DNA of 64,000 nucleotides from Ktedonobacter sp. SOSP1-85 (GCF_016587415.1 NZ_BNJI01000002.1:868001-932000); one strand, 5' to 3'; shown: positions 9,952 through 18,749, counted from the first letter of the stretch. The notes: generated by a model from the sequence alone, not told the origin. A program made the numbers and translations.

Positions 9952-10914
9952 ATGAGGGTACGGCATCTGTTCTGGCCCCTGGCGCTGTTGGCTGGGGGAG
10001 TCATGGCGGTGCGGGGGCGGGCCACCTATAAGGGGTGGTGGGAGAAGGAGCGCGCGCGTCTATTGACAGAGAGCCGCGTAGTGCAGACGAAGCTGGGTTC
10101 CATTGAGTACCAGCGCTTTGGCAAGGGCAATGTCGTACTCATCGCGCATGGCACACCTGGTGGGTATGACCAGGCCCTGGCTTGCGCACGTGTCATGGCG
10201 AACATGGACCATGACTCCAATGCAAACTATACATATATCGCGCCCTCCAGGCCCGGCTATTTGCGCACCCCCATCGAGAGTGGACGCACGCCGGAGGAAC
10301 AGGCCGATCTCTTCGCCGCGCTTCTCGACGAACTGGGTGAGGAGAAGGCTGCCATTATCGGTATCTCTGGCGGTGGACCCAGCGCCATCCAGTTTGCCTT
10401 GCGCCATCCTCAGCGTTGCCAGGGCCTGATTATGCTGAGTGGGGTCGCGCAACACTATGACGAAGACGAGTTAAAGCAAGAGATGAGTCCCTTTGGGCGC
10501 TGGTATCGCGGCCTGTATGAGCGCCTGGTCATCTATGATCCCATGTACTATAGTTTGCTTAGATTGCTGCGCCTCATTCCCAATGGGGGCACACTGCGCA
10601 ACCTGCTAAGCTCCTGCCTCTTCTTTGATATTCGTGCAATTGGATACACCAATGATATGCGGCAATTCGCGCGTATCACCACCTATCCTCTGGCCGAGAT
10701 CCAGGCGCCAACGCTGGTCGTCCATGGTACAAGTGACGACGAAGTGCCCTTTGAGCACGCACACGCGGTCGCGAGCCAGGTTCCCGGCGCCCGTCTGCTC
10801 GCTTTACCGGGTGGCAAGCACCTGGCCTTCTACACACGTGCGCGCCAGGTCATGCCCAGAATTCAGGACTTTCTGAAAGATGCCAGCGTGATGCGAGGCT
10901 CTGCCAGCGTATAA
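9952..10914 (+). CDS. Alpha/beta-fold hydrolase with N-terminal membrane anchor
   Basis: A 320-residue hydrolase. Residues 4-20 form a hydrophobic signal-anchor. The oxyanion region is IAHGTPGGYDQ (64-74). The nucleophile elbow is GISGGG with Ser139. The acid is in HGTSDDEVPF (Asp262 or 263) and the catalytic His is in PGGKH (His290), so the triad is complete. An esterase, lipase or epoxide-type substrate cannot be decided. AAGGAG lies six bases before the ATG at 9952. The stop codon falls inside the left arm of the following palindrome. No operon partner; the antiporter gene downstream is separated by that palindrome. Confidence 0.85.
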   Translation: MRVRHLFWPLALLAGGVMAVRGRATYKGWWEKERARLLTESRVVQTKLGSIEYQRFGKGNVVLIAHGTPGGYDQALACARVMANMDHDSNANYTYIAPSRPGYLRTPIESGRTPEEQADLFAALLDELGEEKAAIIGISGGGPSAIQFALRHPQRCQGLIMLSGVAQHYDEDELKQEMSPFGRWYRGLYERLVIYDPMYYSLLRLLRLIPNGGTLRNLLSSCLFFDIRAIGYTNDMRQFARITTYPLAEIQAPTLVVHGTSDDEVPFEHAHAVASQVPGARLLALPGGKHLAFYTRARQVMPRIQDFLKDASVMRGSASV

Positions 10915-10980
10915 CTAAAAATAAGGGATGCGGTATGAGAGTCTCGGCTCTCATACCGCATCCCTTATTTTTAGTTATAC
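10909..10980 (+). terminator. Perfect 33-bp-arm palindrome overlapping the hydrolase stop codon
   Basis: Left arm 10909-10941 (starts GTATAACTAAAAATAAGGG) and right arm 10948-10980 are fully complementary around a six-base loop. The hydrolase stop TAA (10912-10914) is part of the left arm. It probably terminates the hydrolase transcript before the antiporter gene. Confidence 0.8.
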
Positions 10981-11043
10981 CTCAGTTTTTTGCGTATGGT
11001 CAGACTGGAAAGAGAAATGGTTTGGATTGGGAGGTAAATGACC

Positions 11044-12249
11044 ATGACGCGCTGGCTCTATTTGCTCTTACTGGCGGTTCCCGCTGTCTTTATCGCCGAG
11101 ACGCAGCATGCCTCGGCTTTGCTACTTTTTGTGTTGGCCGCCCTGGGACTGGTCCCGCTGGCTGGCTTAATTGGTTTGGCCACGGAGGTCCTGGCTGAAC
11201 GCCTGGGGCATGGCATTGGTGGCCTGCTCAACGCGACCTTTGGCAATGCTGCGGAGATCATTATTGGCCTGGCCGCGTTGAGGGTTGGCCTGCCCGAGGT
11301 CGTGCGCGCCTCGTTGGCAGGTTCCATTATTGGTAACGCCCTGCTCGTGTTGGGGACCGCTATGCTCCTGGGTGGATGGCGCTATCGCCGCCAACTCTTT
11401 AGTGCGCGTGTGGCGGGCGAATACGCCTCGATGCTGGCCCTGGCAGTTATCGGCATGGGCATTCCCTCCCTGCTGGCTACAGTTGGCGAGGGCACTCAAC
11501 CTGGAAGTGCTGTTGTGCGCGGCAGCCAGCTACATCTCTTGAGCATCGGGGTCGCGCTTGTCCTGCTGGTGTGTTATGTGGCCTATATTGCCTACTCCGT
11601 CTTCGGCGTGCGTACCATGCGCGAGGAGCCCGTCGCGGGAACAGAGACCGCTAAAGGGAAGGCCGGGATGGCAGTAGCGGCGCATGAACTGGCCTATGCC
11701 CAGGTGCCTATCGGCAAGGATGATCTAGTGGTACCACAAAGGACGCAGGGGCGTGGCTTCTTCGGCAGTATAAATACTCTCTGGTATCACTCGCTCTGGC
11801 TGCCCCTGCTGGTGCTGGCGGGCGTGACGGCTGTGACGGCCTTTGTAAGCGAGATTCTGGTTGGCACCATTGAGCCACTGACGCACCAGGTGGGGTTGAA
11901 CCCTTTCTTCGTCGGCCTGATCATTATCCCTATCGTAGGCAATGCCGCTGAGCACTTTTCCGCCATCACCTCGGCTATGCACGATCATATGGAGATCTCC
12001 CTGGCGATTACGGCTGGCTCCTCGATCCAGATTGCGCTGCTGGCAGCTCCCATCCTGGTTCTCGCGGGTACGCTGATGGGGTCGCCTCTCGACCTGAACT
12101 TCTCCATGCTGGAAGTCTCGCTCTTTGCCCTTGTGGCGTTTCTCTATGCCCTGATCAGCCTCGATGGCGAATCCACCTGGCTTGAGGGCCTGCTCCTCTG
12201 CGCCTTCTACCTCATCCTCGCCGTCGGCACCTTTTTTACCCCTAGCTAG
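11044..12249 (+). CDS. cax: Calcium/proton antiporter, CaCA (CAX) family
   Basis: A 401-residue membrane protein with about eleven helices that exports Ca2+ or other divalent cations in exchange for protons. Both family alpha-repeats are present: GLLNATFGNAAEIIIGLAA in the first half and GNAAEHFSAITSA in the second, each with the GNAAE acidic residue of the ion site. A polar, basic loop of about 50 residues (EEPVAGTETAKGKAG...) splits the halves. The ATG at 11044 is nine bases after GGGAGG; the ATG at 11038 is too close. Convergent with the RDD gene. Confidence 0.92.
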   Translation: MTRWLYLLLLAVPAVFIAETQHASALLLFVLAALGLVPLAGLIGLATEVLAERLGHGIGGLLNATFGNAAEIIIGLAALRVGLPEVVRASLAGSIIGNALLVLGTAMLLGGWRYRRQLFSARVAGEYASMLALAVIGMGIPSLLATVGEGTQPGSAVVRGSQLHLLSIGVALVLLVCYVAYIAYSVFGVRTMREEPVAGTETAKGKAGMAVAAHELAYAQVPIGKDDLVVPQRTQGRGFFGSINTLWYHSLWLPLLVLAGVTAVTAFVSEILVGTIEPLTHQVGLNPFFVGLIIIPIVGNAAEHFSAITSAMHDHMEISLAITAGSSIQIALLAAPILVLAGTLMGSPLDLNFSMLEVSLFALVAFLYALISLDGESTWLEGLLLCAFYLILAVGTFFTPS

Positions 12250-12375
12250 CGCCTTCTCCCTTCTTAAACGTCCTGTTGACGCGAGATGGCTTCCCAGGCT
12301 GGCCCCTACCATAAACAAATGCGTCAAATAAGTGTAAGGCCTGCCCTGTGCTATTCATTGAGATGATAGGAAAGA

Positions 12376-12422
12376 TAAAGAAGAGCGCCGCTGTAGATAT
12401 ATTACAGCGGCGCTCTTCTTTA
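12376..12422. terminator. 20-bp-arm palindrome between convergent genes
   Basis: Perfect arms 12376-12395 and 12403-12422 (TAAAGAAGAGCGCCGCTGTA) around a seven-base loop. Lies between the ends of the antiporter and RDD genes, so it is a likely bidirectional terminator. Confidence 0.75.
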
Positions 12423-12449
12423 GAGATGCGAAAGAAAATAGCGGGATGA

Positions 12450-12890
12450 TTAGCGGGTCTTGATGACGACCGTGTGCGCAGCGCGGTCACCCAGGCGCTG
12501 CTTGCGGGGAGAGGTCCAGATCAGGATCGCCCCAATGAGATAAGCGAATAGGCCATCAATGATGCGCAGTAGGTTGCGGATGATGGACTCGCTCCAGCCG
12601 ATGGGAGAGCCATCTTCCTTTACGATGCGCAGGCCAAGGATCTTCTTGCCAAAGGTGCCACCCTGCGTGGCTTCCATGTAGAAGTAGTAGACCAGGGCAA
12701 TGATACCGCCAATCCCACTACCAATTGCAGGTCCGGTGTTTTTAATGGCCAAACCAAAGACTGCGTCAAGAATACCAATTACAATACCAACAATGATGCC
12801 ATCAATCAAGAGGGCGAGGAAGCGGCTGCCTACGCCAGCGTACTGTTGCGCTGGGGCCGCCTGGGCTGATTCCTGTGCTTGATAGTCCAT
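12450..12890 (-). CDS. RDD-family membrane protein
   Basis: A 146-residue protein with a glutamine/alanine-rich N-terminus and three to four membrane helices. The defining pattern is SRFLALLIDGIIVGIVIGI at 23-40 (Arg and Asp of the RDD motif), then GGTFGKKILGLRIVKEDGSP and a final DRAAHTVV (the last D of the motif). RDD proteins are small membrane proteins, some linked to ion exchange, with no defined role for this type. GGAGG nine bases upstream supports the start. It diverges from the FAD monooxygenase with about 300 bases between. Confidence 0.85.
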   Translation of the reverse strand: MDYQAQESAQAAPAQQYAGVGSRFLALLIDGIIVGIVIGILDAVFGLAIKNTGPAIGSGIGGIIALVYYFYMEATQGGTFGKKILGLRIVKEDGSPIGWSESIIRNLLRIIDGLFAYLIGAILIWTSPRKQRLGDRAAHTVVIKTR

Positions 12891-13119
12891 AATAATAGAC
12901 CTCCAAATAATGCTTGAGGAGCTTAAAGATAGCCTATGCTATCTTTTGCGAATGTTATTATAGTTGAACTTATCAATAAAAGTCAAGTAGAAAAATGGTC
13001 ATAAATGCGTATTTTTCCGGGGTTTGGCAAAGGAAAGGCATAATCATGTGGGGGAAAAGGTGTGTATGTGCGAGTGTGTATATTAGCGTATAGAGAGTAT
13101 TTCTATGTATCTAAAGAGT

Positions 13120-13149
13120 TGTAGAGTCTAAGCTAGCTTGGACTCTACA
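13120..13149. repeat. TGTAGAGTC-type palindrome in a divergent intergenic region
   Basis: A 30-base inverted repeat (half-site TGTAGAGTCTAAGCT) with one mismatched pair, about 50 bases upstream of the FAD monooxygenase. Both flanking genes start here, so it cannot terminate either; an operator or mobile repeat role fits better. Related sequence occurs at 36167-36266 and 43690-43705. Confidence 0.6.
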
Positions 13150-13198
13150 CTTTGGCGGGTGGCTCAGTGAGCCAGGGAGAGAAAGAGAGCCTGTTAGT

Positions 13199-14914
13199 AT
13201 GGTACAGAATGTTGCAGACCACTATGATACAGAGGTGCTGGTCGTGGGCGCAGGCCCGACTGGTATGGTGCTGGCGAGCGAGTTGACGCGGCATGGGGTA
13301 CGATGTCGCATTATCGACCGCTTGCCGCACGGCTCCCAGGAGTCGAAGGCGCTGGGAGTTCAGGCGCGTACACTGGAGTTGTTTGAGAAGATGGGCATCG
13401 CTAAGGCTATGCTGGAGTATGGGGGGCAGATCAAGGGGATGAGCGTTTATAGCCATCACCAGCGCATTGCTCAGTTCGATACCAGGAGCATTCCCAGTCA
13501 CTATCCCTTTATCCTCTCTATTCCTCAATGGCAGACGGAGCGCATCTTGAGCGATCACCTGGCGCGGCAACAGGTCTGGATTGAGCATGAGGTGGCGCTG
13601 GTGGCATTGCGCCAGGATGATAGCGGCGTTGAGGCCCTGCTTGAGCACGCTGATGGCCAGCAAGAGCGGGTGCGTGCGCGCTGGCTGGCTGGCTGCGATG
13701 GCCCACATAGCACGGTGCGCCACCTGCTGAAGATGGGCTTCGAGGGCCGGACCTTCGCGCAGTCCTTTGCCCTGGCCGATGTCTTTATGGACTGGTATCT
13801 GCCTCATCAGCAGGCGGCCTTCTTCCTGCAGGAGGGGGATATCGTTGCCTGCTTCCCCTTACCGGATAGCCTGCATCGCATCATAATCGCATACAGGCCT
13901 AAGGCGGCTCCCGAGGGGGATGTTACGCTGGAGGAGGTGCAGCAGGCGCTTGAGAAGTGTGGGCTGAGGGATGCACGCATACATGATATGTCCTGGTCGT
14001 CCCGCTTCCAAATCAATCAGCGCAAGGTGCAACACTATCGCCAGGGTGCAGTCTTTCTGGCGGGGGATGCCTGTCATATTCACTCACCTGTTGGGGGGCA
14101 GGGGATGAATACAGGCATTCAAGATGCCTTTAACCTGGCCTGGAAGCTCGCGCTGGTGAGTAAGCAGAAGGCGCATCCAGCGTTACTCGATAGCTATGAG
14201 GAGGAGCGCGAGCGCGTGGGGCGGCAGCTCCTGCGTGTGACCGACCTGATCACACGCCTGGCACTCCTGCACAACTCGCTTCCCTCGCGCTTGCGCGATG
14301 GCGCGGCTCACCTGGTTACCAACAGTAAGCAGGTGCGCAATCTCCTGGCCACGACGATCTCGCAGCTTGGCGTGTCTTATCGCCGTAGCCCTGTGATCTG
14401 CGAGCACCAGCCAGGTCGCCTGTATGAGGCTCTTAGCGAGCAGCGTTTGCTACCAGGCGAACTCCATGCTGGTGAGCGCGCGCCGGATGTGAATGTCCAT
14501 CTAGGTATTACGCCTATGCGCGTGCATACACTCTGTCTGGGGACACATCATGTGCTCTTTGTGTTCGCGCGTCGCCACGATCCAGAGCGCAGCATGAAGC
14601 TCTGGGAGGAGATAGATGGTCTGGTCAGGCGTGAGTTTAGCGACCTGGTCGATGCTTACCTGGTGCTGCCGCGTTCACAGGATGCAAGCGAGAGCGGTAG
14701 AACGCGAACCATCTACGATGCCAGCGAGGCTATGTATACCGCATATGGTATCGCCGAGGATGGACTGGTGCTTGTGCGACCCGATGGCTATATTGGCTTT
14801 TTATGTCGTCCAATAGAGCTAGAGCGGCTCTGGTCCTACCTTGATCGCATCTTTATTGTATCTGAGCCTCGCCCCGTAGGGGTAGTGCGCCAATCCGCCA
14901 CACGCGAGCAATAG
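13199..14914 (+). CDS. FAD-dependent aromatic-type monooxygenase (PHBH fold)
   Basis: A 571-residue class A flavoprotein hydroxylase that would use NAD(P)H and O2. The FAD dinucleotide motif GAGPTG is at 17-22, the DG motif GCDGPHSTVRHLL at about 165-177, and the GD motif AGDACHIHSPVGGQGMNTG at 288-306. The C-terminal 170 residues match the thioredoxin-like tail of phenol hydroxylase-type enzymes. The substrate is likely a phenolic or polyketide ring, not determinable here. The gene ends 8-14 bases before a universal stress protein gene, so the two are probably one operon. Its upstream region carries the TGTAGAGTC palindrome. Confidence 0.9.
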   Translation: MVQNVADHYDTEVLVVGAGPTGMVLASELTRHGVRCRIIDRLPHGSQESKALGVQARTLELFEKMGIAKAMLEYGGQIKGMSVYSHHQRIAQFDTRSIPSHYPFILSIPQWQTERILSDHLARQQVWIEHEVALVALRQDDSGVEALLEHADGQQERVRARWLAGCDGPHSTVRHLLKMGFEGRTFAQSFALADVFMDWYLPHQQAAFFLQEGDIVACFPLPDSLHRIIIAYRPKAAPEGDVTLEEVQQALEKCGLRDARIHDMSWSSRFQINQRKVQHYRQGAVFLAGDACHIHSPVGGQGMNTGIQDAFNLAWKLALVSKQKAHPALLDSYEEERERVGRQLLRVTDLITRLALLHNSLPSRLRDGAAHLVTNSKQVRNLLATTISQLGVSYRRSPVICEHQPGRLYEALSEQRLLPGELHAGERAPDVNVHLGITPMRVHTLCLGTHHVLFVFARRHDPERSMKLWEEIDGLVRREFSDLVDAYLVLPRSQDASESGRTRTIYDASEAMYTAYGIAEDGLVLVRPDGYIGFLCRPIELERLWSYLDRIFIVSEPRPVGVVRQSATREQ

Positions 14915-14922
14915 GGAGGAGT

Positions 14923-15918
14923 ATGGCTATGTTTCAGCGCATTCTCGTTCCCCTGGACGGGTCTACGCGATCCGAGCAGGCTATACCGGTCGCGGCCCTG
15001 ATCGCGCGGGCCAGCGACGCGACGCTGGTACTCTTACGCGTCGCCAATGTGCCACGCGAGTATGGACTCTACCTCTTCGAGTCCTATATCGCTCAGACGC
15101 CAATCTTTATCGATGAGGTCTTACGCGAAGAAACCGACAAGGCGCGCAATTACCTGGATATTCTGCACCAGATGCAGGATCTAGCGGATCTCCAGGTCGA
15201 GAACCTTGTGCTTAATGGGGCTGAGGCTCCTACTATCCTCGATGCCGCTCGCGATCAGCAGGCTGATCTTATGGTCATGAGTGGTCGCGGTTCGGGGGAG
15301 TTTCGCCATGGTACGATGGGAAGCGTGGCGATGAAGGTTGTGCGCCATAGTGCCTGTCCTGTGCTTGTGCTGCGTGAGGAGCATACGCGCCTGGTCTCCC
15401 TCCAGACCTCAAGTGTCGCCAATACGGCTCCGATCCTGGCTGGCCTGGATGGATCAACCTTTGCCGAAGCGTCCCTTGCGCCCGCCATTGCCCTGGCTCA
15501 GGCCCTCTCGCTGAGCGGCCCCGCGCGTTTGCACCTGATACAGGTCGTTCGCCCAATTGATGAGGGTGGTAGCCCCGAGGAACAAGAGGCCCAGCGCCAG
15601 CCTGTGACCGCGGCAGAGAAGTATCTCGACGCGCTTACAGATAAGCTTGGGCAGCAACAGGAACGCAACAAAGCCCTGCCAGATATTGTTATTACCTGGT
15701 CGATCCTCCAGGAACGTGATGTCGCCGACGCGCTCATCCGTGCCGCCCAGCAAGGGACAGGTCTGGAGCATAAAGAGAGCGGTGGCTATGGCGTGCTCGC
15801 GCTGGCCACTCATGGCCGTGGAGGCATTCAGCGCTGGGCAGTTGGCAGCACCACGGATCGCGTCATCAAGGGTTCGACCATGCCCCTCCTGGTTGTCCGC
15901 CCCGCCGAAGCGCGTTGA
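14923..15918 (+). CDS. Tandem universal stress protein
   Basis: A 331-residue cytosolic protein with two UspA-type Rossmann domains (about 1-150 and 165-331). Domain 1 starts FQRILVPLDGSTRSEQAIPVA and ends in the ATP-binding loop GRGSGEFRHGTMGSVAMKVVRHSACPVLVLR. Domain 2 starts PILAGLDGSTFAEASLAPA and ends HGRGGIQRWAVGSTTDRVIKGSTMPLLVVR. Both have the G-2x-G-9x-G(S/T) nucleotide motif, so both are predicted ATP-binding. An alternative ATG at 14929 has better spacing from GGGAGG. Translationally close to the monooxygenase upstream. Confidence 0.92.
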   Translation: MAMFQRILVPLDGSTRSEQAIPVAALIARASDATLVLLRVANVPREYGLYLFESYIAQTPIFIDEVLREETDKARNYLDILHQMQDLADLQVENLVLNGAEAPTILDAARDQQADLMVMSGRGSGEFRHGTMGSVAMKVVRHSACPVLVLREEHTRLVSLQTSSVANTAPILAGLDGSTFAEASLAPAIALAQALSLSGPARLHLIQVVRPIDEGGSPEEQEAQRQPVTAAEKYLDALTDKLGQQQERNKALPDIVITWSILQERDVADALIRAAQQGTGLEHKESGGYGVLALATHGRGGIQRWAVGSTTDRVIKGSTMPLLVVRPAEAR

Positions 15919-15919
15919 T

Positions 15920-15976
15920 GGTATAAGGGTGTGGTTGTGTGTTGGCGGATTCAGCACACAACCACACCCTTATACC
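15920..15976. terminator. 22-bp-arm palindrome between USP and APH-type genes
   Basis: Perfect arms 15920-15941 and 15955-15976 (GGTATAAGGGTGTGGTTGTG...) with a 13-base loop. Sits between convergent genes; likely bidirectional terminator. Member of the GGGTGTGG palindrome group. Confidence 0.8.
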
Positions 15977-15986
15977 CGGTTAGTAA

Positions 15987-16904
15987 TCAGACCTTAATGT
16001 CGGCCAGGAGCTGGGCGCAGGCGATGGTATCCGCTGGATACTGGCCGGTATCCTCTATGCTCCACCAGGCGGAGAGAACGCATTGGGCGAGGCCCCAGCT
16101 GCGAATGCGGGCGCGGCCAATACCTAGCTCTTCGCTGAGGATGGCTACGCGGCGCTCCTGGATGCGCCCAGGATTGGGCCTGTGTAAGAGATCGGGAAGC
16201 GGGTTGCGCAGGAGCGCGCCCGTCTCGTAGGCAGGTTCGCCGATCAGGCCCTTGGGGTCAATCGCCAGCCATGGTTCGCGCTCGGCCTGGAGGATGTTAT
16301 CGTGGTGCAGGTCGCCGTGCAGCAGCATGGGCGTTACCATCGAGGCGGTTAGCTCGGCATAGAGGCGCTCGGCCTCGTCGAGCAGGCGCGATGGAAAGGG
16401 GCCATATCCCCCGCCATACTGCTGGCGCAGGCGTTGGAAGCCGCGTCCCCAGTCCGCCACGCTGGGAAAGTCGTGCTGCTCAGGGGCGGGCCGCCAGAGC
16501 TGGCGCATGACACCAGCTGCATAGCGCGTGGCCTGCTCATCATCTGTCAGGGTGTTCAAGGTTTTGCCAGGCGTGAGAGATTCGAGCAACATGACCTCGC
16601 CTTCGGGAAAGGTGTCAAGCAGGCGTACCATGCCGTGCCCCTCGTAATGCGCGATAGTCGCGGCCTCCATGCGAAACTCGCCTGTGGGCGAGCAAGCCTT
16701 GAGTACGACTGGCGTGTTATCTGTCCTGCGGCGAGCGCGCGTGACATAGTGAAAGGAGAGATTGCTAAAGGGTTCCTCAACGACAAGACCCCATAGCTCT
16801 GCGCATGTGGCAAGGATACGTGGAAGTCGCTCTAACCATGCCTGCCCCTCTTCCTCATGAAGCTCGAACATAAAACGCTGAAACGCGGGTGGAATTGTAA
16901 TCAT
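15987..16904 (-). CDS. APH(6)/hydroxyurea-type phosphotransferase
   Basis: A 305-residue kinase-fold protein of the family that includes streptomycin 6-kinases. The catalytic loop is HGDLHHDN (196-203) and the Mg-binding segment IDPKG (215-219), the latter followed by LIGEPAYETGALLRNP, which is characteristic of this family. The N-lobe includes VVLKACSPTGEFRMEA with the ATP-binding Lys and Glu. It could phosphorylate an aminoglycoside or a sugar-like metabolite; resistance is not proved. Lone gene, convergent with the USP. Confidence 0.85.
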   Translation of the reverse strand: MITIPPAFQRFMFELHEEEGQAWLERLPRILATCAELWGLVVEEPFSNLSFHYVTRARRRTDNTPVVLKACSPTGEFRMEAATIAHYEGHGMVRLLDTFPEGEVMLLESLTPGKTLNTLTDDEQATRYAAGVMRQLWRPAPEQHDFPSVADWGRGFQRLRQQYGGGYGPFPSRLLDEAERLYAELTASMVTPMLLHGDLHHDNILQAEREPWLAIDPKGLIGEPAYETGALLRNPLPDLLHRPNPGRIQERRVAILSEELGIGRARIRSWGLAQCVLSAWWSIEDTGQYPADTIACAQLLADIKV

Positions 16905-16932
16905 CTAACTTGTTTCTCCTGATGAAAAGTTG

Positions 16933-16977
16933 AGAGTGTGGTAACGAGCTGGCAGAGCCAGCCCGTTACCACACTCT
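16933..16977. repeat. Palindrome upstream of the APH(6)-type gene
   Basis: Arms AGAGTGTGGTAACG(A)GCTGGC and its complement, 21 bases each with one A/C mismatch and a three-base loop. It lies between the APH-type start and a second palindrome at 17016-17068, so it would be read as a leader or second terminator. Confidence 0.6.
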
Positions 16978-17015
16978 TTACCCCGAACACACTTCAGGAG
17001 TGTTTTCCCGGGTAA

Positions 17016-17068
17016 GAAGGAGATATAGTGCCGGGTCGCCATAGGCGACCCGGCACTATATCTCCTTC
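17016..17068 (-). terminator. 25-bp-arm perfect palindrome
   Basis: Perfect arms (GAAGGAGATATAGTGCCGGG...) around a three-base loop, ending two bases from the stop codon of the minus-strand gene at 17071-17889, for which it is a likely terminator. Confidence 0.75.
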
Positions 17069-17070
17069 CT

Positions 17071-17889
17071 TTAACGCACAAGGCGCGCCCTGGTCTCAGG
17101 TTGTTTATAGTCTTGTGGCGGCTGAGCATGGACGAACTCGCGCTCCCAGCAGTGCTCGCTCCGGTTGTAAATATGAGTGAGAGGAAGGAAGCGCGCGATT
17201 TGAGCGTCCCGCAGGTGTGGCGCAAGAAAAGGATGCCTGTGAGCGCTCAGGAGCGCGTCCTGAATGCACTGCTTCAAGTGCCTGGGAACATGTCTCCCTA
17301 TGACCACAATGGGTGTTGTCGACAGACTATAGGAGCCAAGGCTGCGGATCTTCGCAGTCATGTCGGGACTATTATGAATGACGAGATTGAGCAGAAATGA
17401 ATCAATGGAGGTCGCATCCGCCTCGCGATTGATTACCATGCGCAAGGCCTGCGCTTGAGATGGGGCCTCTTTGACCTGGCGTGCGCTGATCTCAGGCAGA
17501 TCCAATTTCTCAAGTTCATCTTCTGAGAGTGTGACAAGCTGGTTATGGCAGGTCCATATGCAGCGATAGAGATCATCAACCTGCTGATAGGGACTGTCCT
17601 GGCGGACAACAATGTCAAAAAAGGGAAAGTTAAGCTCCTGTGCATCTAGCGCTAGCGGGGCTGCGATAGCCTCTACTGAACGAGGAGACTGGCGAAGTAA
17701 GCCTAAATAGTAGGGTGCGCTGATAATACCTATATCCGCTGGTGAGGTAGCGAAGTCCTCGATATCTCCACCCTGGACGAGCAAAGTGGGTACTTTTACG
17801 CAACGCTCGATATACTCGGCGAGATAATGGTAGGTATTATCGCAAGAGGAAGTAAGGATGGCTTCAAAGATAAGGGTAGAGCTTGGCAT
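17071..17889 (-). CDS. PhnD/SsuA-like substrate-binding fold protein without signal peptide
   Basis: A 272-residue protein with the two-lobe layout of type 2 periplasmic binding proteins: ADIGIISAPYYLGLL, then FFDIVVRQDSPYQQVDDL, READATSIDSFLLNLV, GSYSLSTTPIVVIGRHVP and a PxxLxxxLQDALLSAH-like C-terminal helix. These match the phosphonate/phosphite ABC binding-protein family. However, the N-terminus MPSSTLIFEAILTSSCDN is not a signal peptide or lipobox, and no permease or ATPase is adjacent. It may act as a cytosolic ligand sensor, or the upstream secretion signal may have been lost. Family confidence is moderate; role unknown. Confidence 0.6.
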   Translation of the reverse strand: MPSSTLIFEAILTSSCDNTYHYLAEYIERCVKVPTLLVQGGDIEDFATSPADIGIISAPYYLGLLRQSPRSVEAIAAPLALDAQELNFPFFDIVVRQDSPYQQVDDLYRCIWTCHNQLVTLSEDELEKLDLPEISARQVKEAPSQAQALRMVINREADATSIDSFLLNLVIHNSPDMTAKIRSLGSYSLSTTPIVVIGRHVPRHLKQCIQDALLSAHRHPFLAPHLRDAQIARFLPLTHIYNRSEHCWEREFVHAQPPQDYKQPETRARLVR

Positions 17890-18175
17890 GTCTCTGTATT
17901 CCCCCTACTGGTAAGTGCCCGTTAAGAGGTAAGCGTATACCAGGGTTTTCTTTGTCCCACAAAGCCAATATTGTCGGTGACTTTAAGGTCAACCTCTTCG
18001 AGTATAGGTTGTGGTAAGAGTGACTGTCAAGGTACGTTTGCCCATTACAACGTAAGTGCCTTTTCCAGAATCCGAATTGCTAAAAGTCGTTTATAGCGAT
18101 AAAATCGCGCGAATAAAAGAAGAAGAGCATAGTAAACGCTGAGTTTTTTCTGCGTCTTAAAGTTATCTACACGAT
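17890..18175. other. Intergenic region without recognised gene
   Basis: Holds the promoter of the binding-fold gene (minus strand) and then the 34-bp-arm palindrome begins at 18176. No open frame with coding character was seen. Confidence 0.4.
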
Positions 18176-18251
18176 GCTGCTGAAGCACGCGCCTAAATAT
18201 AATGGTACGAAGCACGGCGTACCATTATATTTAGGCGCGTGCTTCAGCAGC
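18176..18251 (-). terminator. Perfect 34-bp-arm palindrome downstream of HxlR gene
   Basis: Arms 18176-18209 and 18218-18251 (GCTGCTGAAGCACGCGCCTA...) are fully complementary around an eight-base loop. It lies 45 bases past the HxlR stop codon. A diverged single arm of the same sequence occurs at 21005-21040. Confidence 0.75.
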
Positions 18252-18296
18252 GCAGCCCCCGTAGCGTCGGCCCTCGTATGACATCTATGTCCTGAC

Positions 18297-18635
18297 CTAA
18301 TGTAGCTCGCCTGTTTCTTGTGAGAGCCAGTCTATACTCCAGTGCTCGATGGCTGTGATGACTTCCTCTAAAGCATAGCCTTTCTCTGTGAGGCAATATT
18401 CAATGCGTACAGGGATATCGGCGAAGACCCGGCGCTCAATAATGCGTTCCTGTTCGAGTCCTTTGAGGCGCTCTGAAAGTACACGTGAGCTGAGACCCTC
18501 GATCTGTTCTTCAATCTGCGTAAAATGCTTGGATCCCGACAAGAGCACTTTCAGGATCAAAGGTACCCAGCGCTTTCCAATCAGTTTGGCGGCCTGCTGA
18601 TACTGCCGCGAGCATACGTTGTGACAGGCAGACAT
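18297..18635 (-). CDS. HxlR-family winged-helix regulator
   Basis: A 112-residue dimeric DNA-binding protein. Typical features are CSRQYQQAAKLIGKRWVPLILKVLL at the N-terminus (Cys9 included), GLSSRVLSERLKGLEQERIIERR as recognition helix and wing start, and EYCLTEKGYALEEVITAIEHW at the end. GAGGAG nine bases upstream fixes the start. It is divergent from a DoxX gene, and the region between holds two inverted repeats. The pairing HxlR/DoxX is a common arrangement, often redox- or aldehyde-responsive; Cys residues at 4, 9 could sense electrophiles (inference). Confidence 0.9.
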   Translation of the reverse strand: MSACHNVCSRQYQQAAKLIGKRWVPLILKVLLSGSKHFTQIEEQIEGLSSRVLSERLKGLEQERIIERRVFADIPVRIEYCLTEKGYALEEVITAIEHWSIDWLSQETGELH

Positions 18636-18683
18636 AATTTATCGCTCCTCTATTTCCAGCGTCTTAAGTTACTTGCAATTATA

Positions 18684-18702
18684 AACTAACATAAAAATAG
18701 TT
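18684..18702. promoter_or_regulatory. Minor inverted repeat near the HxlR promoter
   Basis: AACTA - nine bases - TAGTT. It shares the ACTAA/TAGT half-site with the stronger repeat at 18750-18772 and may be a second HxlR site controlling the regulator itself. Confidence 0.35.
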
Positions 18703-18704
18703 GC

Positions 18705-18733
18705 TTGACAATAGAAAGCCAGTGTGTTACTAT
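18705..18733 (+). promoter_or_regulatory. Sigma-70-type promoter for the DoxX gene
   Basis: TTGACA at 18705-18710, 17-base spacer, TACTAT at 18728-18733. A second possible extended -10 (TGTTATAAT) lies at 18795-18803. Confidence 0.55.
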
Positions 18734-18749
18734 TCACCTCGGAATAAAA

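Noticed and set aside
11725..12327. Minus-strand open frame of 200 codons
   Set aside because: Opposite to the well-supported Ca2+/H+ antiporter; charged, repetitive composition typical of antisense frames of membrane proteins.
13145..13807. Minus-strand open frame of 220 codons
   Set aside because: Antisense to the FAD monooxygenase N-terminal domain.
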